Below, in pieces: positions 22,125 through 33,932 of a DNA stretch of 64,000 bases; within the stretch, counting starts at the first letter, position 1, and every line of letters starts with the position of its first letter. Location: NCBI GenBank assembly GCA_023525715.1, contig CM042009.1, forward strand, positions 132,194,711-132,258,710, read 5' to 3'. This DNA is from Cichorium intybus (taxonomy: Eukaryota; Streptophyta; Magnoliopsida; Asterales; Asteraceae). The translations under genes and the position numbers were made by a program. The notes under the pieces are model-generated. The model was not told the DNA's origin. It saw only the letters and a list, made by a program, of their open reading frames with translations, and made no database searches.

Positions 22125-24190
22125 TGTAACACCCCATTACTTATACTAAAGATTTACAACCCATTTACAACTTTAGAAAATATTGTTTAACAAAAACCAC
22201 AACCATAAGTTTCAAAAAATAAAAAGTGGGGTATTACAACTTCAATTATATCACCATAGTTCAAACATATCCTTCACTAAGGCATTAATCAAAATATTTC
22301 GTCTAGTCTCCCAAAAGTCTTCTAACATATACCATCATCACATGAGTACACAAAATTTAACAACAAACATAGGTGAGACATAAAGCCTCGTGAGTAACAT
22401 GAGTTTTTAACCCAAACAAGTTAAAATCAATTTAAATTGCATTAGCTAACATAATACATTGAAATCATTACTTCTTCTTTATAATCATGGAAACTTTACT
22501 TCATTGGCAAAACATAAGACCGTTACTAATATACCAAATCATAAGACATTACTTCATCATAGAATCTTAGACCAATTGCTTTCATATTTCTTATCATTTG
22601 TATTATTTTCTTACGGGCGCCCCCGTAGGTCATCCCCTTCCCGTAATGGAACATTTCAATTTGTAAGGTTCTGCATAGCGTAGATTTTCATCCCCTTCAT
22701 GGAATAGAACTCATATATCCATAAGATTGTGCATAAAGACAACTACTTCACGACTGGAGGTACCATCTCAGTAGTGTCTGTTTGACCCCTCCTTCAAGCG
22801 GGTAAGGTCCATAGTCCGAACAACATCACCATTATAACTTTCATTTTAATTATTACTTTCATTTTGCTTACTTCATATCTTAGCAATTTGGTCTTTCTTT
22901 CATACATCATTTCAAACATGTAAAACCATTTCATTCATTCAACATAAATCAATACTTTCCATACAAGATATAGATTTGTCAAACCATTTACTATAAATCA
23001 TTTAACACAAAACATTTGTCAATAAAACTTGTTTTCTATGGATGCAATAAAATCCACATGTACTCACCTTAAGCTTATGGAGGAGCTAGCTATGCCTCCA
23101 TGATTCCTTTACCCTTTCCTTTTACTCAACCACTTAATCACCACATATGGGAATCATGTATAATATGTGTTCATTAATACCTAACACATATTACATTCTT
23201 CTATCAATAATTTCTTGATTCACTTAATCCATCAAGTCACTTTACAATGACTATGAGATACTATAATCATAAGTCAATTTAATAAAAGAAATCATAAATA
23301 TATTCGTAGCTTCACTAATTAATCAATACTAAACTTTACTAGAATCCTCCTTGAACTAAATATCATTACAACACCAACTCTTTGACTATCAAAAACCATT
23401 TATTATCATTCAATCACAATTCTTTCATAACTTGGATTAATTAGATACATACTCAATCTTCATCTATACGAGTCAACTCAAATAGATGATTTTATGGTGT
23501 TTTGAGTGAAACTTTTGTTAACTAATCATCATCCAAGCATAAGAAACACAATACCAATATCAATTTCATGAAATCTCTAACTTCAGAAAAGTTAGGGTTC
23601 ATGCTATAATCAAATTCTTAAAGATTTAGCTCAAATAAATTACATGAATGTATTTCTTACCTTGTAAGGAGTATTTCCCCCCAAAATCCGTCTTATTTAA
23701 CTTGAATTAGTGGCCTGATTTAAATCTCACACACTCAAACACCAAAAACACACATAGTGTTATTGGGAGAATTTTCTAAAGAAAAAGATGAAGGAAAAAG
23801 ATGAAAATGATACATTTACCGTCCATTTGATGTAAAGTGATAATGGAATCCAAATGGCACTCAAAAATGGCGCTATGTGTAAAAAATATAGCTGATTTGT
23901 CCTTCACACACGCCCACCAAGTGACCACCTCACCAGCTCATGCGGCCCGTGTGAGTTCCTCCTTTTTTCTATGCGGCCCGCATACGTCATCATGAGGTTT
24001 TCCAATTTTGTGATATTTCTTCCAATTTTGTTATACACTCAACATTTAGCAAAAATTTCAACCATCTTCTAATCTCATGTAGTTTTTACCAATTTTTCCA
24101 AGACCATAACTTCCTCATACATTGTCAAATTTCTACAAACTTTATATATACAGAAATCTCGCAAGAAGAACTATATTTTACCTCTACCGA
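22125..24190 (-). repeat. LTR of gypsy E (right boundary uncertain)
   Basis: The inner end is clear: GGGGTGTTACA on the - strand, then the PBS. The outer end is somewhere at 24150-24190, where recognisable gag of element D begins. A second TIR-like copy, TGTAATACCCC (- strand), lies at about 22230-22240, so an alternative is a 116-bp LTR or a solo TIR unit; the text to its right still looks like LTR sequence. No genes inside. Confidence 0.45.
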
Positions 24191-25602
24191 AGTTCTTCCA
24201 TTTCAACAAAGAAAGAATAGTCAGAGATCATTGGATATTCTTCGTCATCATCTACTGCATTGACTCGATGATTTTCGAGCCTGCTGTAGGGTCTTGACCT
24301 GTTGGATCTCTAAGAGGATGTCTCAAATTTCCTGCTTGGATTTTCATAAGTGTTGAAAGGGTTAAATTTCTTTTGCATCATCTTGTCCTCTTCGAGCCTT
24401 ATGAATCTTATACCCTTGTTGCGGACCTCATCTAGCTTCCTGCAAGGAGTCATGACAATATCCTCGTAGAAAGGGGGATCTTCTTTAGATCCATCTTGAA
24501 TGCCTCTGCAGCGGTTGCCACTTCCAAGTTAGGAATATTTAGCTCTTCCCTACCAAACCTGCTAAGATAATCCCTTAAAGATTCGTCAATTTTTTTAGAA
24601 ATCCTATAAAGGTTACTAGTGAGTTTCTCGATGATCAGCTGCAACAAAATTAGTTGTTAAAGAGATTAATAAGATGCAAAAAAATGTAATGGAGTAAAGG
24701 GAACGTTTAGAAGCCATTTCAAGGCTGGACCGGTAAGTATCGAGCCGAATCCTTTACACAAGCATGCCTCTTTAAGATCCATAGGGATATGGATGATCTC
24801 CATTCTTTCTCGGTAGTGCGCAACGTGCTCTTCAGGATCCGTAGACCTATCATACAACTTTATATTAGGGGTCTGGAATTTTTTGGGGATCTCCACATAG
24901 CTGATGTTTGATGCGAATCTCGACAGACGATAGCTTGTGTGAGACACCTCAAGTATCGGATGGACTATTCCAGGAACGGTAAAGATCATCTATCTCAACT
25001 TTCAGATCCCCGTTCAACTACGGGACTCATACCTGCATTTTGGTTAGTATTCAAAGTAATGTCATTATTAAAGATACTAGAGTTGAGATTGGGAGTCGCA
25101 AAGATTCCATCCAAGTGTATTGGATCTTGGACTCGCATAGTAGAGGTAATGTGATCTGCCATTGTAGCGCTTGCCATAGGAATAAGGTCCTCACTAGGAG
25201 CTTGCGTGGATTCGCCTACTTTAGAGTTCAAGCTCTGTGGGACCAGTGGAGTGATTCCTACAGCGAAGGATGGCGGAATGCTCTTGACAGAATTCCTCAG
25301 CTCAACCCTTAGTAGATCCATCTCCCTCAACATGTTCAAGTTGTTCTCGTCTTTTTTCTTCATGTGATTGGTTAGTTGGCCTAGGGTAGCCGTGAGCTCT
25401 TCATTGGAAATCATAACAGGAGGTGGTGGAAGAGTTCCTCTGACGAAATGTTGGGCAACATTCCCTCAGTGACGACTGAGGATCTTGAGGCGGATCCTGA
25501 CACTCTGATTTGAGGATCCGTGGCTAATGGGGCGTACGAAGGAAGAATCCTTGACATCTGTAAAGGTGTTGAGGTTGAAGATGAGATAGTCAAAGTAGTC
25601 AT
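24191..25602 (-). pseudogene. Gypsy D gag (Tat-type), broken
   Basis: On the - strand: MTTLTISSSTSTPLQMSRILP, then EELTATLGQLTNHMKKKDENN, then VEIPKKFQTPNIKLYDRSTDPEEHVAHYRERM, EACLCKGFGSILTGPALKWLLNVP, LTSNLYRISKKIDESLRDYLSRFGREELNIPNLEVATAAEAFKM, and a tail near 24190-24260 reading DEEYPMISDYSFFVEMEEL. The segment order is typical of Tat-lineage gypsy gag. Stops and shifts occur near 24990, 24660 and 24450. Pol is missing: the sequence stops where the gypsy E LTR begins, so E may have inserted into D. Confidence 0.8.
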
Positions 25603-25653
25603 TGTTTCAAGGATGATTCAAATGACTAAAAGATGATGGAAAAATAACACCAT

Positions 25654-25673
25654 GGCCCCACGGTGCGCGCCAA
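25654..25673 (-). other. Primer-binding site of gypsy D
   Basis: The - strand reads TTGGCGCGCACCGTGGGGCC, very near the TTGGCGCCCACCGTGGGGCC site frequent in Tat-type elements. Confidence 0.7.
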
Positions 25674-25675
25674 AT

Positions 25676-26254
25676 TGTTTTGGTAAAAAATGTGCAATAC
25701 CAAATTAGTTAAGATCATGGTGTTAGGCTTAGGATCCTTGGAAGGATATTGAAATGTTGACATGGGGATCTACGAGGAAAAACCTTGATCCTTGTGAAGA
25801 TCTCCGACACAAAACCTCGGGAACCAGAAATAACCGGTTGCCTATTTTGATTTTATTGATCGAAAAATAGTTACAAGTGTTTTACAATAAGAACTTAAAG
25901 AAAAGTAAGAATGTAGCAGAGTGTGCTCGTTGTTGTGTCTGTAAAAATGTGAGTACAATGCTAATTTATATGCGAGCTACCTAACTAATTCCAAGAATCT
26001 TGGCATGATCTTCTAGTCTGGGATCCTCGTTGAATCAGTTGTCTATTCGTTGAATATATTTGACTGGAACTACTTCTCTGTGTATCTTGGTCTTATCTTG
26101 ATTTAATCGGGTCGTTGTGGACTTGTTCTTGACCTGAGTCGGCTATGTAACTGTACAAGCACCGAAATACAATGATTAGTTTAGATCAGGATCCTAACCA
26201 AGATCTAACTCAGGATCCTGACAAGGATCTTAGTGAAAATTTCCACCCGTAACA
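25676..26254 (-). repeat. 5' LTR of gypsy D
   Basis: 579 bp with TG...CA ends on the - strand: it starts TGTTACGGGTGG at 26254 and ends TACCAAAACA at 25676, two bases before the PBS. No second LTR in the window. Confidence 0.6.
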
Positions 26255-26355
26255 GTTACCAAGATGTTCTTCAAGCTAATATCATTGTATGTGTTACAAT
26301 TTCATGACAATAGTATCGTTACAAGTAGATGTAACTCTTTATTCATATTTTTATT

Positions 26356-27075
26356 TTGAAGTTAATCAGTTATGAATATGTTGTTCTTGAAAGACTACGA
26401 AGCGATAAGTCTATTTGGGGTGTAATACAAAAGTATTACAAGTTACTGGGTAATATATTGTCATATGTTGTAAGAAGTATTGTAAGCATTAAACAGTCAA
26501 CTTTTTTTAAAAGACGTCAAATTCTTTATGTCCGTTTGATGGTTAATGAAGTTCTTAACTCGTATTAGAAGAAAAAAAAATCTTGGTATTTAGGTCGATT
26601 ATGAGAAAGCTTATGATTGTTTAAGTTAGGGGATCTTGGAACAGTTTATGACCTCTATGAGTTTTGTTCCGAATTGGATATGTTGGGTTAGAGCCTGCCT
26701 AATTTTGTCGAACTCTTCTATTTTTGTGAATGAGAGATCGATTTTAGAGTTCCAATTAAAGATAGGTTTAGGGTAGGGCGATCCTCTTTCTCTATTTTTT
26801 TAATATTGGCCATAGAGGGGCTTCTAGTTGAATTTGAAGATCTAGTTTCATATGATTTGTATCGAGGTGCTTCTATTGGAAATGCAGGTCTTACCATTTA
26901 TCACTTGTCTTGTATGGATAACATGCTTTTAAGGATGAGTGGTTGCTAGAGAATATCACAAATGTTGTATAGGTGTTGCTGCATTTCAAATTGGCTTCCA
27001 AATTGAAAAATAAACCTCCAAAAGTCGAATTTGTATAAAGTTGGGGTCAATTGTGAAAAATGAACCATTTCACTT
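26356..27075 (+). pseudogene. Decayed L1 LINE reverse transcriptase, piece 1
   Basis: Read in shifting + frames. Recognisable in order: KLLGNILSYVVRSIVSIKQSTFFKRRQIL with LMVNEVL, then VDYEKAYDCLS, FVPNWICWVRACLI, FVNERSILEFQLKIGL, GDPLSLF, VEFEDLVSYDLYRGASIGNAGLT, and LQKSNLYKVGVNC. These follow the order of plant L1 RT blocks from the SRL/ILDG region to the post-catalytic KSNLYGVGV. The catalytic F/YADD position reads SCMDNML, so it is dead. Stops are frequent. The continuation lies at 28529-28890 after an insertion. Confidence 0.8.
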
Positions 27076-27924
27076 TCATCAATAAGTGTAGCTCATCTTT
27101 TTTTTTGAACGACAATAATATTATAAAGAAGTAAGCGGGAAGCTTACAAGCAACAAAGTACAACAAGGTTCAGCCCGAAAAAAACAACAATACAAGAGGA
27201 CTACCTAAGGTAATAACAGGGGCAAATTGCCCAGAACTGATAAATCACCCAAAAGCAAGACCAAAATCTAAGGAGACTATGACAACAATCAAGGGTAAAA
27301 ACGTCCGAGAGCATCAACACCCTTAACCAACACATCACATGAGCCTTTAACAACAAACAAGGGCAAAAATGTCCAAAGAACCTTAGCACCAATAACCATA
27401 CGCATCAGGAGATTTGAAAGTGATTCCAAGAAGAGCAACAGCTCACCCAAATGCAAAAAGCACCTAAGCAGCAACCAGGGACAATAGAATTCGTGATCGA
27501 ATTGAGAAACCGTCAAGCAGCAACCGGGGCAAAAGAAAGTATGATACTAAAATGCATCTGGTCAGCAACATCAATCCACTAGCAAAGAAAATCAAACTGG
27601 AAGCTTCAAACTACCCCTGCTTGCTGAACTGAAAACAGGGGAGGATCCTCCAAAAGAGAGCAACTTCAAGACACTCCATATGTTTATAAGTTCGCCAAGG
27701 AACCCCCTGTGTATTGAGCCAAACCGAGGGTATTTTCTTCTAAAACATAGCAGCACCAAACAAAATAAAATACTTCTAATTGACCACCTTCCATACAATG
27801 CAGATTGAGACCTTCTGGCACCTGACACCAGCATTTCACAGAAATTCCAAGAAGAATTCATGTAACTTATAAATAAAAACATACGCACACACTCTACACT
27901 ATATAGTATATACACACACACACA

Positions 27925-28510
27925 GCAACATCAACTCCCCTCCCCAAACCACCCTTTTGAGAACACGAAACGAAATACACAAAACCTGTTGTGGGAGTAC
28001 ACCACCAAAACACCAAGTCCCCCACCCAAACCCCTATTGAATTATAAAAATGAAAAATGAAAAGCACGAACGAATGGGGACAAAAGAATCTGCCCACCGA
28101 AGAGAAATACAAAACACACCCACCCACTCTACGCCTACACACGCACACCAACACCAAAATCCCCTACCCCCCTCCCCAACCACCCCTTTGAGAACACGAA
28201 ACGAAAAACGCGAATTGAGTACAACCACAAAAAGGAGACCTAGATCTACCCTCAAAGAACACACACCCTTGAATACCTATTGTGTGAGTACGTCACCAAG
28301 ACACCAAGTCTCCCACCCAGACCCCCTTGAGTTATAAGAAATGGGCCCCGAGGTTGCTTCATCAGGGTCATCCAAAGGATGGGTCGGGTGGGGTCCTCGG
28401 TTATCAAAAAAAAAAAAAAAAAAAAAAAAAAAGAAATGAAGAATGAAAGATATGAGCAATTAGTGACAAAAGAAACTGTCCACCGAAAAGTTCAAACATA
28501 CTACACTCAC
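27925..28510. repeat. Diverged direct duplication
   Basis: Shared blocks in the same order: CTCCCC...CCACCC..TTTGAGAACACGAAACGAAA, then GTGTGAGTAC-type text before CACCAAGACACCAAGT (first copy CACCAAAACACCAAGT), then CACCCA..CCCC..TTGA..TTATAA, then ACAAAAGAAnCTGnCCACCGAA. Copy 1 is about 27925-28120 and copy 2 about 28160-28510. Copy 2 contains an 87-bp insert (28344-28430) that copy 1 lacks. Confidence 0.65.
28344..28430 (+). mobile_element. Short poly(A) retroposon (SINE-like), 87 bp
   Basis: GC-rich body 28344-28404 followed by an A-run to 28430. It is flanked by AAGAAATG at 28336-28343 and 28431-28438, an exact 8-bp TSD. The sister duplication copy near 28045 shows the empty site. CCGAGG near the start and CCTCGG near the end are complementary, so the body may fold. 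No Pol III A/B boxes, so it is probably 5'-truncated. Confidence 0.7.
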
Positions 28511-28528
28511 TTACAACATGTCACGGGT

Positions 28529-28890
28529 TGAGGGTTGGAGAGTGATCATTAATAGATTCATTGACGAAGTAGAAAGTTAAAATGCTTTTATTGGAGGCTA
28601 TTCTATGATGCTGAAAATGGTTTCATTGGGTAACCTCAGAAATCTTGTTAATGTCTATTTTCAAAGTTCCAGATATAATTATCCGTTCCTCAGAAAGTCT
28701 TAGATCCCGTTTTTATTTGGCGAGATGAAAGTGATGAAAGGTTAATGGGATTAAATGGGAAACTATTTTGGCTTCTAAATAAACATGTGGTGTTGGTAGT
28801 TGGAATTTATGTGGGTCAATCATGCGTTGAAGGATGATCTTTTTGTTCAGTCGATACATTCCATCTAGTATACTAAATAATACACAAGGG
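28529..28890 (+). pseudogene. Decayed L1 LINE reverse transcriptase, piece 2
   Basis: Continues piece 1: WRVIINRFIDE, GGYSMMLKMVSLGNLRN, then MSIFKVPDIIIRSSESLRSRF, and later KWETILASK and SWNLCGSIMR, in changing frames. The order matches the L1 region after RT (WK.K.LS.GGR.TL.K..L..L..Y..S.FK.P). Fully decayed. Confidence 0.7.
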
Positions 28891-30185
28891 TAAAGTGCTA
28901 TGTGAGACATTTAAGTTATCATCATAGATTTCATATTAAATAGATATCACTTTTAGGGATCAAATATGCAACCGACCCAGGACAAAAGAAAAAAAATGCT
29001 TTGTAGGAAATTAAGTCATTTCTATATAAGAAACTATTCTGGATAGATGTTCGGCATGATTGATATATGTTTCTGTCACTACTACTTTCTTTGTTTTGTT
29101 AACCAAGAGAAGTATTATACATATTTTATTATTCAAATGCGTTATAAATAGAATCCTAAGATAACATGTCCAACACTCTAAGGTCGCAATCTAATCCCTT
29201 TTGAGAAATTGATAGAATAGATGGTGGCAACCTCTTTACTATACATATAAAACCAGAACTCATGTCTCTCTCACAACAACAGAAAATAGGCACCATTACA
29301 AGATTAATTACCGATTAATTTGATATAAAAAGCTTTCGTTTAAACCATAAAAGTGGTTTATGTATCTATCGAGTGGTGAGATCATGAATTATGTCTATAA
29401 TCAGCATCATCAAGAGTTGTGCTATAGTCAAAGTAACATATATTTATTTCGTCAGAAATAAAAACAAATATAAGATGTTGAAGTCAAAATCTATGCAAAC
29501 TTGGAACCTCAAGTTATGCATGGTTTTCTCTTAATCAATAAGTTTATATATCCTTGATTAAGACTATTTTATTAAACAGAGATCATATGTTTGATTAATA
29601 TATTTTTCAACTTTAAATAATTTAGTTGGAAAGTAAAGGTGTCCTACATCAATAATATCTTGGACATTGTTGTGTAGAGAATGCCATGGTCCCAATTGGA
29701 AAAAAGGTTTAATTAATGGAGTGAGGGGCTTTTGATAAGAGAGGAGTACCATGTAGAGTGCTCACCTAACAAACATATTTTTAATTCACTTATATGGATG
29801 TAGATAGGCCACGTTTATTAATAAAAAAGCACATTGTATAGTCTTCTTTTTGTATTTTTCTTAATTTTTTATGCCTCCTAATTTTATCTCTTAAGTAGGT
29901 ACCACAGCTATTTATTTATTTGATTAGATACTATCCGTAAATATTTTATCATTAATTTCAATCTTTAAAATTTGGAAATCATGGTTACAAAATTAATGTT
30001 CCTATTCAAAAAGTTAGGTTTTTATTTATTTGAACATTTTGGTTTACAAATATAATTAACTGTTTATTCAATTTATTATTAAAATAGTTTTGTAGGGTTG
30101 GTTTGGTTCCAATCTCTAAATAATGAATTTAATTGTTTTAATTCTAAATTGCTTAACCGTTCAAAGACAGTTTCACGGCTTCTGA
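28891..30185. other. Unassigned AT-rich DNA
   Basis: Nothing recognised. Short ORFs here have no motif and look like chance. Confidence 0.4.
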
Positions 30186-30774
30186 TTTTTTGGGTAAAGA
30201 GGACGGTACCTCTGGCAAATTTTATTAATAAAAAGAATAAATACAATTGAAGGCTGGGGACTCCCCACCTAAGAAACGACAAAAACCCATTGGGACATGC
30301 CCCTATGGACAACAAGGCTATACTATGAACCAAAACAGATTTTGGAACCAGAAAACATAACAGGAACATAAAAAGCAAACATCCTGCAAAAAAAAAACAA
30401 ACAATATAGGTAGAGAAATATATAGTGGAAATGATGGGATAGGAGAGAATAATGGACCAAAGTGGAAAATAGGAAGTACATCTGTCAACGTTAGGGGAGG
30501 GACCAGATCCTTTTAGCCAAAATAACATTAAGGAAGGTTTCATAGACAGACTCATCAGTCTACAACGTACATCATCAATAATAGACTTGACAACAGCATG
30601 ATACGTGTTTCTCTTATTTTTAAAAATTCGGTTATTTCTTTCCTGCCAAATGTGGTAGATAGCTCCCGCAAGCACAAGTCTTCGGATAACGGACCAGACA
30701 TTCTTACCTTTAGAGATGGGCTTGAGAAGATTGATGATATCCGACCAGCAATTTGTGGGGAAGGAGAGGTTCAT
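30186..30774 (-). pseudogene. 5'-truncated L1 LINE, 3' end of ORF2
   Basis: On the - strand NLSFPTNCWSDIINLLKPISKGKNVWSVIRRLVLAGAIYHIWQERNNRIFKNKRNTYHAVVKSIIDDVRCRL is the C-terminal zinc-binding RVT region of plant L1 ORF2. It is followed by a 3' UTR ending GAGGTACCGTCCTCTTTACCC and an A-tail at 30186-30191. The same last 40 bp recur at 48330-48382, so the two insertions come from one L1 family. No clear TSD found. Confidence 0.75.
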
Positions 30775-32330
30775 AACATGCTGAAGATCATTTGAATGAT
30801 TTCATTTAGAGATTATAAAACAACTCGTTAGTTTGTTTGTGATTCTTTTAATGAGATTCTCCGTTGTGAATTATTTGTTGTGGCATGTTTATTAGGCTAT
30901 AATATACTTTTTATATTATGAGTCTTTGGCACATTTGGTTTATTTTTTTTTTATGTCATGCCGATCTTCTTTGACAAAAAAATTTGTGTAGTATCCAACT
31001 CTGAACTCAATTCATGAACCTAAGCGAATGAATTATCATAACACGGGCATCAAAAGGTTAACTACATGTTAATTATCAAAGATTTATTGGCTTAGTGATA
31101 CCGAGGTGTTTGCAATGATGTTCCTCTCAAAGAAGTTGGGGTTCTAATCTCGTAGTGGATATTGATGTAGTTTATGAGTAGGATTTAATGAGTGTGTATA
31201 GCTGTTAAAAAAAAAAAACTTACATATTAATTAATCCCCTTTTGGACTTGGCATGAACAATGCTCAATAATGTTTGATAAGAGAAGTCAAGCTACTTTAG
31301 AAAAAGAAGGCAAAGATTAGGTACTGGGAGCAAGTAAAATCTTGACACCATTAAGTTTATTGACTTTTTAATCATTGTAATAGACTATTTGGTTGACTCG
31401 GGGTCGACTCAATAAATGGGTAGGCTTCTGTGCCAATGTTCAAATTCTCGTTCAAAAATATATAACGTTTAGATATTTTATTTAAACTATGACGAATATG
31501 TCATTAGTTTATCTCCTAACCTAACAATTAGGTATAGAATTAAAAAAAAGAGAGGGATACTGGGATAGTAATTATTCAAAGAATCGTCATCAATTATTAA
31601 ATGATATCAGTTTCTTTTTTAGTGGTAATATTTTAAACATTACTAATTTAAATTCCCATTTGTCACTTGTTAGAAAAAGAGGACAAAAAGGTTTTTGTTT
31701 TTCGTATTTGAAAGATGGGATGTTCATAAATTAGGCCAATCCAAAAATACGTCCAATACATTGTTAAACGGGTGTGTGGGTTAAAAGAGTTATTTGGGTT
31801 TGGTTTTGGAACACGTTGGGGCAAGTGGTCAAACCTGTTCAACAATATCCATAATATCATAATCTTGTGGAGATTTACGTAGGCAAGTGTCAAATATTTC
31901 GGATTTCTTTAAATCTTGATAGATTTCTTGGTATTTTTTGACGTTTAATCAAAAGAGTTACGACAATCATAATTAGTAAGCATCATAAAAGAATTTTACA
32001 GCAAATGTGATTGTATTTCAACTTATTTTACTTAGCGGTGAAATTGTTTACCCAACCAACAAATAAACATTCACCTCAAATGCGATCTTACTCTCACAAA
32101 CTTAATGTAGCTTCGTCTTTCAACTTAGAGGTGGACCCGATTTACGTACTAGTTGGAACTTGGAACTACCGCCTACAAAACGAAATCTTGATATTTGAGC
32201 TTATTTTCGCTTGTGTGAAAAAGTCAAATGGCGGGATAAATGTGCGATGCAAAAAATTTGAAGTTGTTTTAGAGCAAAGAAATAACATAGTGAAAAAACA
32301 AGTTGGTTTGTCTTGTTAGGCAATAAAATT
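30775..32330. other. Mostly unassigned DNA
   Basis: No gene recognised. An unbroken + frame of 102 codons (32011-32319) precedes the hAT relic and might be its N-terminal part (it contains VRCKKFEVVLEQRNN), but no BED zinc finger is clear. Confidence 0.35.
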
Positions 32331-32339
32331 AAAATTCAC

Positions 32340-32745
32340 AATGCACAAGAATTAAGAAAGGATATGAAGGCACTGCATGGGTTTACGATGTCGGCCAGGT
32401 ACGAGAAATGACAATGAAATTTGTTATTCGTGAATCGGTACCGTTCGAGCACTTTGACATTCCAATATTGACAATATCATCTAAACAACACTTCAATTGC
32501 ATTATCGTCATGTCGATTGTTATACGCTTAGAAGAGATGCGACAAAAATATGGGTTATAGCAAGAAATGAAATCATTTTAGGTTATTCAAAATTAGAATA
32601 TAGAGATATGTACGTATGACATTTGGACCATCTCATATAATCAACCAAATTTGCATCTTGTCGTAATGGCTTATTGGCTAAATCCACAAACCTGGCTAAT
32701 GATGAAACATACATTTTCATTTGAATTATCCGCACATTGGTAACA
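32340..32745 (+). pseudogene. Decayed hAT transposase fragment
   Basis: In shifting + frames: KFVIRESVPFEHFD, then HYRHVDCYTLRRDATKIWVIARNEIILGYSKLEYR, then YDIWTISYNQPNLHLVVMAYWLNPQTWLMMKHTFSFEL. This follows the plant hAT order: the PF..VE segment, the SR.T...D block before the catalytic region, then DIWTS....Y..VTAHW. Stops and shifts are frequent. The C-terminal dimerisation region is not found; a Helitron lies 80 bp downstream. Confidence 0.65.
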
Positions 32746-32826
32746 ATGTCCAACCCCGAAAATGAGGGTTCAATGCTTTTACCCTCATTTAAATCATTAT
32801 CATTTATTTAATGGTTTATTTGACAA

Positions 32827-33289
32827 CTAGTTGTAAGACCCGTGTATTACACGGGATGATACAAAAAAATTATTAATTAAGAATATATAAACATTAATAA
32901 TTTTACATAATAAATTTGTTTGTGTATCGTGACATCTTGCTTTTGATTTTTACTATTACGACTTTGTATTTTGATAAATATAATTGATTATGAGAATATC
33001 ACCGGTACTAAAATCAAATTCACTATTATGATTGGAATGGTTCAAAATATTATGACGTCAATTGTATCTCCATTGTCTCCCAAATCCTTCTACACATCAA
33101 AAAATAATATGATATTAAAAAACAATTAATTTTGAAATTGAATGATAATTAAACCGATCATTAAGGAGTTAGAAACGTTTCAAACAAATTAGGTTTTTTA
33201 AGAAATCTAAAATTATGACAAAATGACATATGGCAAATTCAATGAGGAGATGACATGTGGCTTTGAGTTACTTATTTATTAGGATAAGA
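32827..33289 (-). mobile_element. Non-autonomous Helitron, 463 bp
   Basis: On the - strand it starts TCTTATCCTAATAAATAAGT at 33289 and ends CTAG at 32827. A perfect 7-bp hairpin (CCCGTGT, AAT, ACACGGG; 32839-32855) stands before the end. The flanks are the A and T expected for Helitron insertion between A and T (plus-strand A 32826, T 33290). No coding content. Confidence 0.8.
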
Positions 33290-33864
33290 TGAACTGGATG
33301 TAGGTGTTTGAGGAGCATAACCGGAGTTGGAAAATTTTCCCAATGAAATTCAAGGAATGTGGTAAATTGTACATTGTGATTTATTGGAAAAACTCAATGT
33401 ATGATTATTATTTCTTGGAAAAACTCAAGGTAAATTGTACATTATCATTTATTGGAAAAACTCAATGAAATTCAAGGTATGTGGTAAATTGTACGCAAGC
33501 TCGTACAAGAGCTCTTATACATAATGTGGAAGATAGTGATGCGATATTGCCATACAAGATGTTTATAATTATATGTTAGTAAAAGAATAATGATTTGAAG
33601 GATATTATGTGGCTATATAGATCTCCTAGTAGCGAGAAGTCTTGGGGGTAGTAAATAAATAAGTGTACAAGGGGTTTTGCATGTCCATACAAATTAAATT
33701 AGAAAACGTATTGGCATACATAATGATCTGCATGCACATAAGATAAATTTTTTTATAACTTCTTTTAAGAGTTATATAAGTCTTATAGTTTATTTTTACG
33801 GCTTATAGGTAATCGACGAATTCTCTAGAGAGTTAAGAGAATTCATTCATTGAGGATATTGATG
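33290..33864. other. Unassigned DNA with short repeats
   Basis: A motif of the type TTATTGGAAAAACTCAA with GGTAAATTGTACAT recurs three times at 33330-33495. No gene recognised. Confidence 0.45.
33853..33864. other. Target-site duplication, left, of the split L1
   Basis: AGGATATTGATG, next to the T-run (L1 poly(A) on the - strand). The right copy, AGGATATTGAGG, is at 46014-46025: 11 of 12 bases match. Confidence 0.8.
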
Positions 33865-33932
33865 TTTTTTTTGGAACGGCACGATTATTATTAAAATTTT
33901 TCTAGGAAGGAGCTAGAGAAAAAACATAAAGA

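Larger units (their letters stand above)
27076..28528 (-). mobile_element. Insertion splitting the L1 relic; left end looks like a retroposon tail
   Basis: The left end is TTTTTTTTT at 27107 followed by GAACGACAATAATATTATAA. On the - strand this is an A-tail after text typical of LINE 3' ends, so a - strand retroposon is likely. Its extent to the right is unclear. 27925-28120 and 28160-28510 are diverged copies of each other. No TSD was found, so boundaries are tentative. Confidence 0.45.

Noticed and set aside
27592..28264. Cys/Phe-rich ORFs on the - strand as a membrane protein gene
   Set aside because: Several overlapping frames of similar composition, within a duplicated A/C-rich (+ strand) segment; no consistent frame between the two duplicate copies.
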